64,000 bases of DNA from Streptomyces bambusae. GTDB lineage: Bacteria > Actinomycetota > Actinomycetes > Streptomycetales > Streptomycetaceae. This document shows, one piece after another, positions 17,665 through 26,255 of this stretch (positions are counted from its first letter, which is position 1; each line of letters begins with the position of its first letter). Both the position numbers and the translations under genes were made by a program. Below the pieces are notes generated by a model. It saw nothing but the letters and a program-made list of their open reading frames with translations. It was not told the DNA's origin and did not search any database. Location: contig NZ_JAJAUZ010000002.1 in the NCBI RefSeq assembly GCF_020532645.1, positions 1 to 64,000 on the forward strand. The letters run 5' to 3'.

Positions 17665-19518
17665 ATGACCGCCGTCCTGCCCGAGCGCGCCACCGCCCCG
17701 ACCGGCGCCCGCGTCACCGCCGTCCGCGTCACCGCCGCCGACGCCGCCCCCGCCGACCTGCTCGCCCGGCTCGCGCAGGTCCCCGGCGACCGGCCCGCCG
17801 TGGTGGCCGCCGACCGGTGCCTGAGCTTCGACGGGCTGCGCGGCGAGGCCGCCGCGATCGCCGCCCGCCTCGCCGCGCACGGTGTCGGCCCGGAGAGCGT
17901 GGTCGCACTGTGCCTGCCGCGCGGCGCGGACCTGGTGGCCGCGCTGCTCGGCACCCTGACCGCGGGTGCCGCGTACCTGCCGGTCGACCCGAAGCTGCCC
18001 GCCGAGCGCCGCCGCTACCTCGTCGAGGACTCCGGCGCCGACCTGGTGGTCACGGCCGGGGCCGGTGCGGAGCCGCTCGCCGCGGGCGTGCCGCACCTGC
18101 CGGTGGCCGCACTCACCGCGCCGGGCACGGAGCCGGCGGAGTTCCGTCCGGTGCCGGTGCCCGGGGACTCGCTCGCGTACGTGATCTACACCTCGGGCTC
18201 CACCGGCCGCCCCAAGGGCGTGGAGATCGGCCGGGACGCGGCCGCCCGGCTGCTCGCAGAGCTGGAGGGCGCCGGGATCGCCGTCACCGACGGCGGCCGG
18301 GTGGGCTGGAACGCCTCCCCGTCCTTCGACGCCTCGGTGCAGCAGTGGGTGCGCATCTGCCGCGGCGACACGATCGTGATGATCGACGAGGACACCCGGC
18401 AGGACCCGGCACTGCTGGCCGCGTTCGTCGACGAGCAGGCGCTCACGGACCTGGACATCACGCCCTCGCACGCCGATCCGCTGCTGGACCTGCTCACCGC
18501 GGACGGCGGCCCCCGCCCGCTGACCCTGCTGGTCGGCGGCGAGGCGGTCAGCCCGTCGCTGTGGGCGCGGATCGCGGAGCGCAGCGCGGCCGGTGTGCTG
18601 CGCGCGGTCAACGTGTACGGGCCCACCGAGTGCACGGTCGACTCGACGGCCGGGTGGATCGAGGGCCCGGGGCAGCCGCACATCGGGGCGGTCCTGCCGG
18701 GGCTGCGGATGCGGCTGCTGGACGAGAAGCTGCAGGAGGTCGGGCCCGGCGGCACCGGCGAGCTGTACCTCGCGGGTCCGCGGGTGGCGCGCGGCTACCG
18801 GCGGCGCGCCGGGCTGACGGCGGAGCGGTTCGTGCCGGACCTCGCCGGCGGGCGGGGCGGCCGGATGTACCGCACCGGCGACCTGTGCCGGCTGCTGGCG
18901 GACGGGCGGCTGGAGTACCTGGGCCGCGCCGACGGTCAGGTCAAGCTCCGCGGTCACCGGATCGAACTTCCGGAGATCGAGGCCGCGTTGGCGTGGATCG
19001 ACGGGATCGCCGAGGCCGCCGTGACGGTACGGGAGGACCTGGGCGGCGCGCCCGGACTCGCCGCGTACTACCGCCCTGCCGCCGGTAAGCAGGTCGACGC
19101 GGGCCGGCTGCGGGAGCTGCTGGCGGCGGAGCTGCCCGGCTACATGGTGCCGGCGGCGTTCACCGCGGTGGACCGGTTCCCGACCACCCCGAACGGCAAG
19201 CTGGACCGGGCGGCGCTGCCCGCGCCCGCCCCGCTGCCGGCCGCCGCACCGGCCGGTCAGACCGGTGCCGGTGCCCTGACCGGTGCGGTGGAGCAGCTGA
19301 TCGGCGGGGTGTGGGCCACCGTGCTCGGCGCCGAGCGGATCGGCCCCGAGGACAACTTCTTCAAGCTCGGCGGGCACTCGCTGCTCGCTATCAAGCTGGT
19401 GTCGCGGGTGCGGAACGAACTGTCCGTGGCCCTGCCCGTGAAGGCCGTCTACGCCCACCCGCGGCTGCGGGACCTCGCCGCGCACATCGAGGAACTGCTC
19501 GCCGCCCGGGACGCGTAG
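17665..19518 (+). CDS. Free-standing NRPS A-T didomain, glutamine-like code
   Basis: A 617-residue adenylation plus carrier protein with no condensation domain. The A domain (about residues 30-525) keeps [23 protein letters not shown] and PNGKLDR. The T domain has GGHSLL near 569. Read by eye, the pocket residues are DAQILGVVDK, one position away from the textbook Gln code DAQDLGVVDK and close to the Glu code. It follows the oxygenase by five bases and precedes NRPS-2, whose modules lack working A domains. It therefore probably activates Gln (or Glu), presents it for hydroxylation, and passes it on in trans. A 41-bp gap separates it from NRPS-2. Confidence 0.92.
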   Translation: MTAVLPERATAPTGARVTAVRVTAADAAPADLLARLAQVPGDRPAVVAADRCLSFDGLRGEAAAIAARLAAHGVGPESVVALCLPRGADLVAALLGTLTAGAAYLPVDPKLPAERRRYLVEDSGADLVVTAGAGAEPLAAGVPHLPVAALTAPGTEPAEFRPVPVPGDSLAYVIYTSGSTGRPKGVEIGRDAAARLLAELEGAGIAVTDGGRVGWNASPSFDASVQQWVRICRGDTIVMIDEDTRQDPALLAAFVDEQALTDLDITPSHADPLLDLLTADGGPRPLTLLVGGEAVSPSLWARIAERSAAGVLRAVNVYGPTECTVDSTAGWIEGPGQPHIGAVLPGLRMRLLDEKLQEVGPGGTGELYLAGPRVARGYRRRAGLTAERFVPDLAGGRGGRMYRTGDLCRLLADGRLEYLGRADGQVKLRGHRIELPEIEAALAWIDGIAEAAVTVREDLGGAPGLAAYYRPAAGKQVDAGRLRELLAAELPGYMVPAAFTAVDRFPTTPNGKLDRAALPAPAPLPAAAPAGQTGAGALTGAVEQLIGGVWATVLGAERIGPEDNFFKLGGHSLLAIKLVSRVRNELSVALPVKAVYAHPRLRDLAAHIEELLAARDA

Positions 19519-19559
19519 CCCGTCCCGCCCCTCCCCCTCCCGTCCCGCCCACCCTGAGG

Positions 19560-22500
19560 ATGACCGTGATCCCCCTGTCCTTCGCCCAGCGCCGCCTGTG
19601 GTTCCTGAACCGGCTCGACGGCCCGTCCGCCACGTACAACGCGCCGGTCGTGCTGCGGCTGGACGGGGTCCCGGACCGGGACGCCCTGGAAGCCGCCCTC
19701 GGCGACCTGGCCGGGCGCCACGAGACGCTGCGTACGGTGTTCCCCGCCGGGCCCGATGCGGAGTCGTACCAGCAGGTGCTGGACGCGGCGGGCGTCACGC
19801 TCCGGGCCGTCGGCTGCACGACCGCCGAACTGGACGGCCTGGTCGCAGAGTTCGGGCAGGAGACGTTCGACATCGGGTGCGAGGTCCCGTTCCGGGCCCG
19901 GCTGTTCGTGCCGCGGGACGGCAGGGACGCGCCGGGCAGCGTGCTCGTGCTGCTGCTCCACCACGTGGCCACCGACGGCTGGTCGCTGGAGCCGCTGCTG
20001 CGGGACCTGGGCAAGGCGTACGCGGCCAGGCTCGGCGGGGCGGCGCCCGGCTGGGCGGAACTCCCGGTGCAGTACACCGACTACACGCTGTGGCAGCACG
20101 AGATGCTGGGCGACCCGGCCGACCCGGACAGCCTGGCCCGGGAGCAGCTGGACCACTGGCGCACGGCGCTGGAGGGACTGCCGCCGGTGCTCGCCCTGCC
20201 GGCGGACCGGCCGCGCCCGGCCGAGCCGACACACCGCGGCGGCACGGTGACGGCCCGGGTGGACGCGGGCGTGCACCGCGGCCTGCTGGCACTGACCCGG
20301 CAGCGGGAGGCCAGCCTGTTCATGGTGGTGCGGGCGGCGCTGGCGGCCGCGCTGTCGGCGGCGGGTGCGGGCGAGGACCTGGCGATCGGCACGCCGGTGG
20401 CGGGCCGGCCCGAGGAGGACCTGCACGAGCTGGTCGGGTTCTTCGTCAACTCCCTCGCGCTGCGCACGGACCTGTCCGGGGACCCGTCGGTCGGGGAGCT
20501 GGTGGCGCGGGTGCGGGCGGCGGACCTGGCGGCCTTCGCGCACGAGGACCTGCCCTTCGACCTGCTGGTGGAGCACCTCAACCCGGACCGGGCGCTGTCC
20601 CACCACCCCTTCTTCCAGGTGATGCTGACCATGGAGGCGGCGGGTGCGCCGGACGGGCCGCCGGTGCGGCTGGGCGGGATCTCCGGAGAGCTCACCACCA
20701 CCGATCTGGCGGCGGCGAAGTTCGACCTCACGCTGTACTGCGCCGAGCGGCAGACCGGGGCGGGCGAGCCGGACGGGCTGGAGATCGGGCTGCAGTACGC
20801 GCTCGACCTGTTCGAGGAGGACACGGCGCAGCTGCTGCTCGACCTGTACGTGCGGGCGCTCGCCGGGTTCGCCGAGCGGCCGGGGGCGCGGCTGGGCGAG
20901 CTGGGGCTGGTGACGGCGGCGGAGCGGCGGGCGCTGGACGAGCGGTACGCGCGGCTGGCGGAGGCGGCGGCCGCCGCGGAGCCGGCTGCGGCCGCGGGCC
21001 CGGCTGCGGGGGCCGGGGCGCAGGGTGCGGCGCGCGGGCCGGGGTCGCCGCGCGAGGAGCTGGTGTGCGGGCTGTTCGCGGAGGTGCTGGGGCGCGACCG
21101 GGTGGGCCCGGACGAGGGCTTCTTCCGGATCGGCGGGCATTCGCTGCTGGCGGGCAAGCTGGTGAACCGGATCCGCGCGGTGCTGGGCGTGGAGGCCGGC
21201 ATCCGCGACCTGTTCCTCGCGCCGACCCCGGCCGGGCTGTGCCGGCGGATCGGGGAGCGGGAGGGCGCGGCGCAGTCCCGTCCGGTGCCGGCGGCGGTGC
21301 CGTCCGGCGACCGGCCCGAGCGGCTGCCGCTGTCGTACGCGCAGCGCCGGCTGTGGCTGGTGGGGCAGCTGGAGGGGCCGAGCCGGTCGTACAACCTGCC
21401 GGTGGTGCTGCCGCTCGACGGGCGGCTGGACCCGGCGGTGCTGGCCGGGGCGCTGGCGGACGTGGCGGAACGGCACGAGGTGCTGCGGACGGTGTACCCG
21501 TCGGTCGCCGGGGAGCCGTACCAGGAGGTCCGGGACGGGGTCCGGCCGCGGCTGGACGTGGTGGCCGTCCCGGCGGCGGACGGGGTGGCGGCGGCCGTGG
21601 ACGCGGCGGCCGGGTACGTCTTCGACCTGGCGGCGGAGGTGCCGTTCCGGGCGACGCTGGTGGAGTGCACGGCGGACGGGGCGCAGACGCTGGTGCTGCT
21701 GGTGCACCACATCGCCGGGGACGGCTGGTCCACCGGCTGCCTGCTCGCCGATCTCGGGCGGGCGTACGGGGCGCGGGCGGCCGGCGGGGCGCCGCAGTGG
21801 GAGGCGCTGCCGGTGCAGTACGGCGACTACACGCTGTGGCAGCACGCCCTGCTCGGGTCACCCGAGGACGGGTCCAGTCTGGCGGCACGTCAGATCGACT
21901 ACTGGCGGACGGCGTTGGACGGTCTGCCGGCGGTGACGGCGCTGCCGGCGGACCGGCCGCGGCCGGCCGTACCCAGCCACCGGGGCGCCGTGGTGACGGC
22001 ACGGCTCGGGGCGGCGGAGCACCGGGGTCTGCAGGAGCTGGCCCGGTCCCGGCGGGCGACGATGTTCATGACGGCGCGGACCGCACTGGCGGCCGCCCTG
22101 TCGGCGGCGGGCGCCGGCACGGACCTGGCGATCGGCACGCCGGTTGCGGGCCGGCCCGACCAGCAGCTGCACGATCTGGTGGGCTTCTTCGTCAACTCCC
22201 TGGTGCTGCGCACCGATCTGTCCGGGGACCCGGAGGTCGGCGAGCTCGTCGAGCGGGTCCGCGAGGCCGACCTCGGCGCGTACGCCCACGAGGACCTGCC
22301 GTTCGACCTGCTGGTGGAGCACCTCAACCCGGACCGCGCACTGTCCCACCACCCCTTCTTCCAGGTGATGTTCACGCTCCAGAGCGGCGCGGAGGCACCG
22401 GTGCGGCTGGGCGGGGCGCAGGCGGTCGCCACGTCGACCGATCTGCGGGCTGCCAAGTTCGACCTGATGGTGCACTGCGCCGAGCGGTTCACCGCGGACG

Positions 22501-25500
22501 GCGAGCCGGACGGGCTGGACCTCGGGATCCAGTACGCGGCCGACCTGTTCGACGAGGACACCGCGCGGCTGCTCCTCGACCTGTACGGCCGGGCGCTCGC
22601 GGCGTTCGCGGCCCGGCCCGGGGCCCGGCTCGGGGACCTCGCCCTGGTGGGTGCGGCGGAGCGGCAGGCGCTCGATGCACGGTACGAGCGCCTGGCCGCG
22701 CCGGATCCGGAGGCCGGGACGGGTCCCGGGGAGGGCGCGCCGGGTGCGGGCCGCAGTCCGCTCGCGGAGATCCTGTGCGGGCTGTTCGCGGAGGTGCTGG
22801 GCCGCCCGCAGGTCGGGGCGGACGACAACTTCTTCCGCACCGGCGGGCATTCGCTGCTCGCGAGCAAGCTCGTCAACCGGGTCCGGACGGTGCTGGGCGC
22901 CGAAGTGACCATCCGCGACCTGTTCCTCGCGCCGACGGCGGCGGGGCTGGCCTCGCGGATCGACGGGCAGGCGGACGGCGGGTCCGGGGCGGTCCGGCCG
23001 CCGCTGCGGGCGGTGCCGGCGGCCGGCCGGCCGGCACGGCTGCCGCTGTCGTACGCGCAGCGCCGGCTGTGGTTCGTGGAGCGGCTGGAGGGCCGCAGCG
23101 CCACGTACAACATCCCGGTGGTGCGGCGGCTGGACCGGCCGTTGGCCGCAGGGGCGTTCGCCGCTGCGCTGGCGGACGTCGCGGGGCGCCACGAGGTGCT
23201 GCGGACGGTCTACCCGTCGGTCGCCGGGGAGCCGTACCAGGAGGTCCGCGACGGGGTCCGGCCGGAGCTGGAGGTGCTGCGGGTCGCGGACGCGGCCGGA
23301 CTGACGGCGGCCGTGGACCGGGCGGCCGGTCACGTCTTCGACCTGGCGGCGGAGATCCCGCTGCGGGCCGCGCTGATCGACTGCGCGGCGGACGGGACGC
23401 AGACGCTGGTGCTGCTCGTTCACCACATCGCCGGCGACGGCTGGTCCACCGACTGCCTGCTCGCCGACCTCGACACCGCCTACCGGGCGCGGCTGGAGGG
23501 CACGGCACCCCGGTGGCGGCCGCTGCCGGTCCAGTACGCCGACTACACGCTGTGGCAGCACGCGCTGCTCGGCGACCCCGAGGACCCGGAAGGCCTGCTG
23601 CACCGCCAGCTCGACTACTGGAAGCAGGCTTTGGAGGGGCTGCCGCCGGTGACGGCGCTGCCGTCGGACCGGCCCCGGCCGGCGGAGCCCAGCCACCGGG
23701 GTGCGCTGCTGCCGTTCGCGGTGGACCGGGGCACGCACGAGGCGCTGGTGCGCCTCGCGCACGAGAGCGGGACCACCCTGTTCATGGTGGTGCACGCCGC
23801 CCTCGCCGCGCTCCTCGGCCGGCACGGCGCGGGCCCGGACCTGGCGCTGGGCACCACGGTCGCGGGCCGCACCGACGACGCCCTGCACGGGCTGGCCGGC
23901 TTCTTCGTGAACACGCTCGTGCTGCGGACCGGCACGGGCGGCAACCCGCGCTTCACCGAGCTACTCGGCCGGGTCCGCGACGCCGACCTGGCGGCGTACG
24001 CCCACCAGGACGCGCCGTTCGACCGGCTGGTGGAGCACCTCAACCCGCGGCGCTCCTCGGCGCACCACCCGCTGGTGCAGGTGATGCTCCAGGTGCACAC
24101 GGCTGCGGCCGCCGGGGGTGCGGCGACCGCACTGGCCGGCACCCAGCTGCCGGTGGGGGCGCACACCGCCAAGACGGACCTGACCTTCGCCCTGACCTCC
24201 GGCCGGGACGCGTCCGGGGCGCCCGACGAGCTGTCCGGGGTGCTGGAGTACGCGTGCGACCTGTTCGACCCGGCCACGGCTGCGCTCCTCGCGGAGCGGC
24301 TGGTGCGGATGCTGGAGGCGGTGGCGGCCGACCCCGGGCAGCGCATCGAGGACCTGCCGCTCGGTGGACCGGCCGTCGTGCTGCCCGGGTCCGGCACCCC
24401 CGGTCCGGTGCACGAGCGGGTCGCGGCCGTGGCCCGCCGCACCCCCGGCGCGATCGCCGTGACGCACGGCGGCACGGGACTGTCGTACGCGGCGCTGGAC
24501 GCCTGGGCGGAACGGCTCACCGGCGTCCTCGCGAAGGCGGCGGTCCGGCCCGGGGACGTGGTGGCGGTGCGCGCCGAGCGCGGCGCGGGGCAGCTCGCGG
24601 CGGCTCTGGCCGTGCTCAAGTGCGGTGCGGCGGCGGCCCTGCTGGCGCCCGGGCAGGAGACGGCGGGAACCGGGTGCACGGTCCTGCTGGACGGCGATCC
24701 GGTGCGGCTGGCCGCGCCGGGTGCGCCGCTCGGGGACACGGCGGTGGTCACCGCCTCCGCCGCGGGGCCCGTCCGTACCGGGCACGGCACCCTGACCGCC
24801 GCGCCCCGGCTGGGCGGCCCGGTGGCCTTCGCGGCCGGTTCGGCGGCCTTCGCCCGCGAGGTGTGGGGTGCGCTCGCGGCCGGCGAAACCTGCACGCTGC
24901 TGCCCGTACGGCCGGTGGACGGGCCGCACACGGCGGGCGGACTGCTGCTGGACGCACGGCTGCGGCCGGTCCCGGCGGGCGTGCCCGGCGAGCTGTACCT
25001 GCGCGGAGTGTCCGCGGGCGACGGCTTCCCGCTCCGGCGCGGTGCGACGGCGGCGGCGTACGTACCGGATCCGTTCGGCGCGCCGGGCGGCCGGATGCTG
25101 CGCACCGGGGAGCGGGCGGTGCGCGGGACCGACGGCCGGCTGCGGCACCTCGGCACGGGCACGGTCTGCGGGTACCCGGTGGAGCCCGGCCGCGTCGAGG
25201 CGGCCCTGGCCGCGCACCCGTCGGTGACCGCCGCGGCCACCGCCGTACGCGGCGAACGGCTGCTGGCGTACGTCGTCCAGGGCGGTGCCGGGCCGGCCGA
25301 CGAGGCGGCGCTCCAGGCGTGGGCGGCGGAGCGGCTGCCGGAGTACCTGGTGCCGGCGGCCGTCGTCACCCTCGCGGAGCTGCCGGTGGGGGCCGACGGG
25401 CGGACGGACCCGGGTGCGCTGCCCGAGCCGGGGACCGCCCGGGCTGCGGCCGCCGGGGCCGGGGCGCGGCCGTCCGGGCCGTGGGAGGAGCGGGTGAGCC

Positions 25501-25769
25501 GGCTGTTCACCGAGCTGCTGGACGGGCGGGCGGTGGACCGGGACGACAACTTCTTCCGGGTGGGCGGGCATTCGCTGCTCGCGGTGCAGCTGGTCAACCG
25601 GGTGCGGGCCGAACTGGGCCGCGAGATCACCCTCCGGGAGGTGTTCCGCTTCCCGACGGTGACCACCCTGGCGGCCCGCCTCGCCCAGGCGGCGGACGAC
25701 CGGGCCCCGGCGGCCCCCGCCGGGCCGGCGCTGCGCCGGCGCACCCAGGGCGGGGTGCGGCGCGGCTGA
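19560..25769 (+). CDS. NRPS-2, C-T-C-T-C-(degenerate A)-T
   Basis: A 2069-residue synthetase with three condensation domains, all with intact motifs (HHVATDG, HHIAGDG, HHIAGDG), and three carrier domains (GGHSLL near residues 525, 1097, 2000). C domains start near residues 4, 587 and 1160. No A domain lies in the first two modules. The third has an A-like remnant at about 1617-1957, only some 340 residues: it lacks SGSTGxPKG and the NxYGPTE region, reads RTGE in place of RTGD, and ADGRTD in place of NGKxD, so the catalytic Lys is gone. All three modules therefore need trans-loading. Start ATG at 19560 follows TGAGG. A hairpin terminator follows the stop. Confidence 0.94.
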   Translation: MTVIPLSFAQRRLWFLNRLDGPSATYNAPVVLRLDGVPDRDALEAALGDLAGRHETLRTVFPAGPDAESYQQVLDAAGVTLRAVGCTTAELDGLVAEFGQETFDIGCEVPFRARLFVPRDGRDAPGSVLVLLLHHVATDGWSLEPLLRDLGKAYAARLGGAAPGWAELPVQYTDYTLWQHEMLGDPADPDSLAREQLDHWRTALEGLPPVLALPADRPRPAEPTHRGGTVTARVDAGVHRGLLALTRQREASLFMVVRAALAAALSAAGAGEDLAIGTPVAGRPEEDLHELVGFFVNSLALRTDLSGDPSVGELVARVRAADLAAFAHEDLPFDLLVEHLNPDRALSHHPFFQVMLTMEAAGAPDGPPVRLGGISGELTTTDLAAAKFDLTLYCAERQTGAGEPDGLEIGLQYALDLFEEDTAQLLLDLYVRALAGFAERPGARLGELGLVTAAERRALDERYARLAEAAAAAEPAAAAGPAAGAGAQGAARGPGSPREELVCGLFAEVLGRDRVGPDEGFFRIGGHSLLAGKLVNRIRAVLGVEAGIRDLFLAPTPAGLCRRIGEREGAAQSRPVPAAVPSGDRPERLPLSYAQRRLWLVGQLEGPSRSYNLPVVLPLDGRLDPAVLAGALADVAERHEVLRTVYPSVAGEPYQEVRDGVRPRLDVVAVPAADGVAAAVDAAAGYVFDLAAEVPFRATLVECTADGAQTLVLLVHHIAGDGWSTGCLLADLGRAYGARAAGGAPQWEALPVQYGDYTLWQHALLGSPEDGSSLAARQIDYWRTALDGLPAVTALPADRPRPAVPSHRGAVVTARLGAAEHRGLQELARSRRATMFMTARTALAAALSAAGAGTDLAIGTPVAGRPDQQLHDLVGFFVNSLVLRTDLSGDPEVGELVERVREADLGAYAHEDLPFDLLVEHLNPDRALSHHPFFQVMFTLQSGAEAPVRLGGAQAVATSTDLRAAKFDLMVHCAERFTADGEPDGLDLGIQYAADLFDEDTARLLLDLYGRALAAFAARPGARLGDLALVGAAERQALDARYERLAAPDPEAGTGPGEGAPGAGRSPLAEILCGLFAEVLGRPQVGADDNFFRTGGHSLLASKLVNRVRTVLGAEVTIRDLFLAPTAAGLASRIDGQADGGSGAVRPPLRAVPAAGRPARLPLSYAQRRLWFVERLEGRSATYNIPVVRRLDRPLAAGAFAAALADVAGRHEVLRTVYPSVAGEPYQEVRDGVRPELEVLRVADAAGLTAAVDRAAGHVFDLAAEIPLRAALIDCAADGTQTLVLLVHHIAGDGWSTDCLLADLDTAYRARLEGTAPRWRPLPVQYADYTLWQHALLGDPEDPEGLLHRQLDYWKQALEGLPPVTALPSDRPRPAEPSHRGALLPFAVDRGTHEALVRLAHESGTTLFMVVHAALAALLGRHGAGPDLALGTTVAGRTDDALHGLAGFFVNTLVLRTGTGGNPRFTELLGRVRDADLAAYAHQDAPFDRLVEHLNPRRSSAHHPLVQVMLQVHTAAAAGGAATALAGTQLPVGAHTAKTDLTFALTSGRDASGAPDELSGVLEYACDLFDPATAALLAERLVRMLEAVAADPGQRIEDLPLGGPAVVLPGSGTPGPVHERVAAVARRTPGAIAVTHGGTGLSYAALDAWAERLTGVLAKAAVRPGDVVAVRAERGAGQLAAALAVLKCGAAAALLAPGQETAGTGCTVLLDGDPVRLAAPGAPLGDTAVVTASAAGPVRTGHGTLTAAPRLGGPVAFAAGSAAFAREVWGALAAGETCTLLPVRPVDGPHTAGGLLLDARLRPVPAGVPGELYLRGVSAGDGFPLRRGATAAAYVPDPFGAPGGRMLRTGERAVRGTDGRLRHLGTGTVCGYPVEPGRVEAALAAHPSVTAAATAVRGERLLAYVVQGGAGPADEAALQAWAAERLPEYLVPAAVVTLAELPVGADGRTDPGALPEPGTARAAAAGAGARPSGPWEERVSRLFTELLDGRAVDRDDNFFRVGGHSLLAVQLVNRVRAELGREITLREVFRFPTVTTLAARLAQAADDRAPAAPAGPALRRRTQGGVRRG

Positions 25770-25787
25770 CGCCGTCCCGTGCGGTGC

Positions 25788-25822
25788 GCGGCCCGGGGGG
25801 AGTTGGTGAAACCCCGGGCCGC
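25788..25822 (+). terminator. Hairpin terminator after NRPS-2
   Basis: An 11-bp perfect stem, GCGGCCCGGGG with CCCCGGGCCGC, closes a 13-base loop 18 bp after the NRPS-2 stop. There is no long T-run, as is common in Streptomyces. It separates NRPS-2 from the Trypco2/protease pair. Confidence 0.65.
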
Positions 25823-25924
25823 TTCCGTTCCCGCCGTGGCAAGGTTCGAGGTGGAGGGCTCCGGATCACGGTGGCGGGCACCGCGGCCGGGCGGAGCGGG
25901 CACGGGCGGGAAGGAGCGGGACGC

Positions 25925-26251
25925 ATGACGGACGCGCGTGCGGTGGGGCTGGACCTGGCCGATGCGATCACCCTGCTGCGGGACCAGGTGGCCGAGGCGC
26001 AGCGGCGGCTGGCCGCGGACGGCGACCGGGGCGTCCGCTTCGGGCTGGGCGAGATCACCGTGGAACTCGGCATGGAGCTGACGAGCACCCGCGGCCTGGA
26101 CGGCGGGCTGCGCTTCAGCGTGGTCCAGCTCGGCGGCAGGCGGGAGGACGCGGACCGGGCCACCCACACGGTCACGGTGCGGCTGGAGCCGCGGGCCGCC
26201 ACCGGGGACGGGTCCTTGGACGTGAACGACATGATGGCCGAGGACGAGTAG
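25925..26251 (+). CDS. Trypco2-family protein (trypsin co-occurring domain)
   Basis: A 108-residue protein resembling the trypsin-co-occurring domain 2 family: an N-terminal amphipathic helix (LADAITLLRDQVAEAQRRLA), then strands VRFGLGEITVELGMEL and GLRFSVVQLGG, ending in VTVRLEP. Members of this family are found beside trypsin-like proteases in bacterial conflict systems, and here the protease gene starts four bases after its stop. The role in the family is not established; a regulator or partner of the protease is inferred. The ATG at 25925 follows a GGAGCGGGAC region. Confidence 0.8.
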   Translation: MTDARAVGLDLADAITLLRDQVAEAQRRLAADGDRGVRFGLGEITVELGMELTSTRGLDGGLRFSVVQLGGRREDADRATHTVTVRLEPRAATGDGSLDVNDMMAEDE

Positions 26252-26255
26252 TCGC

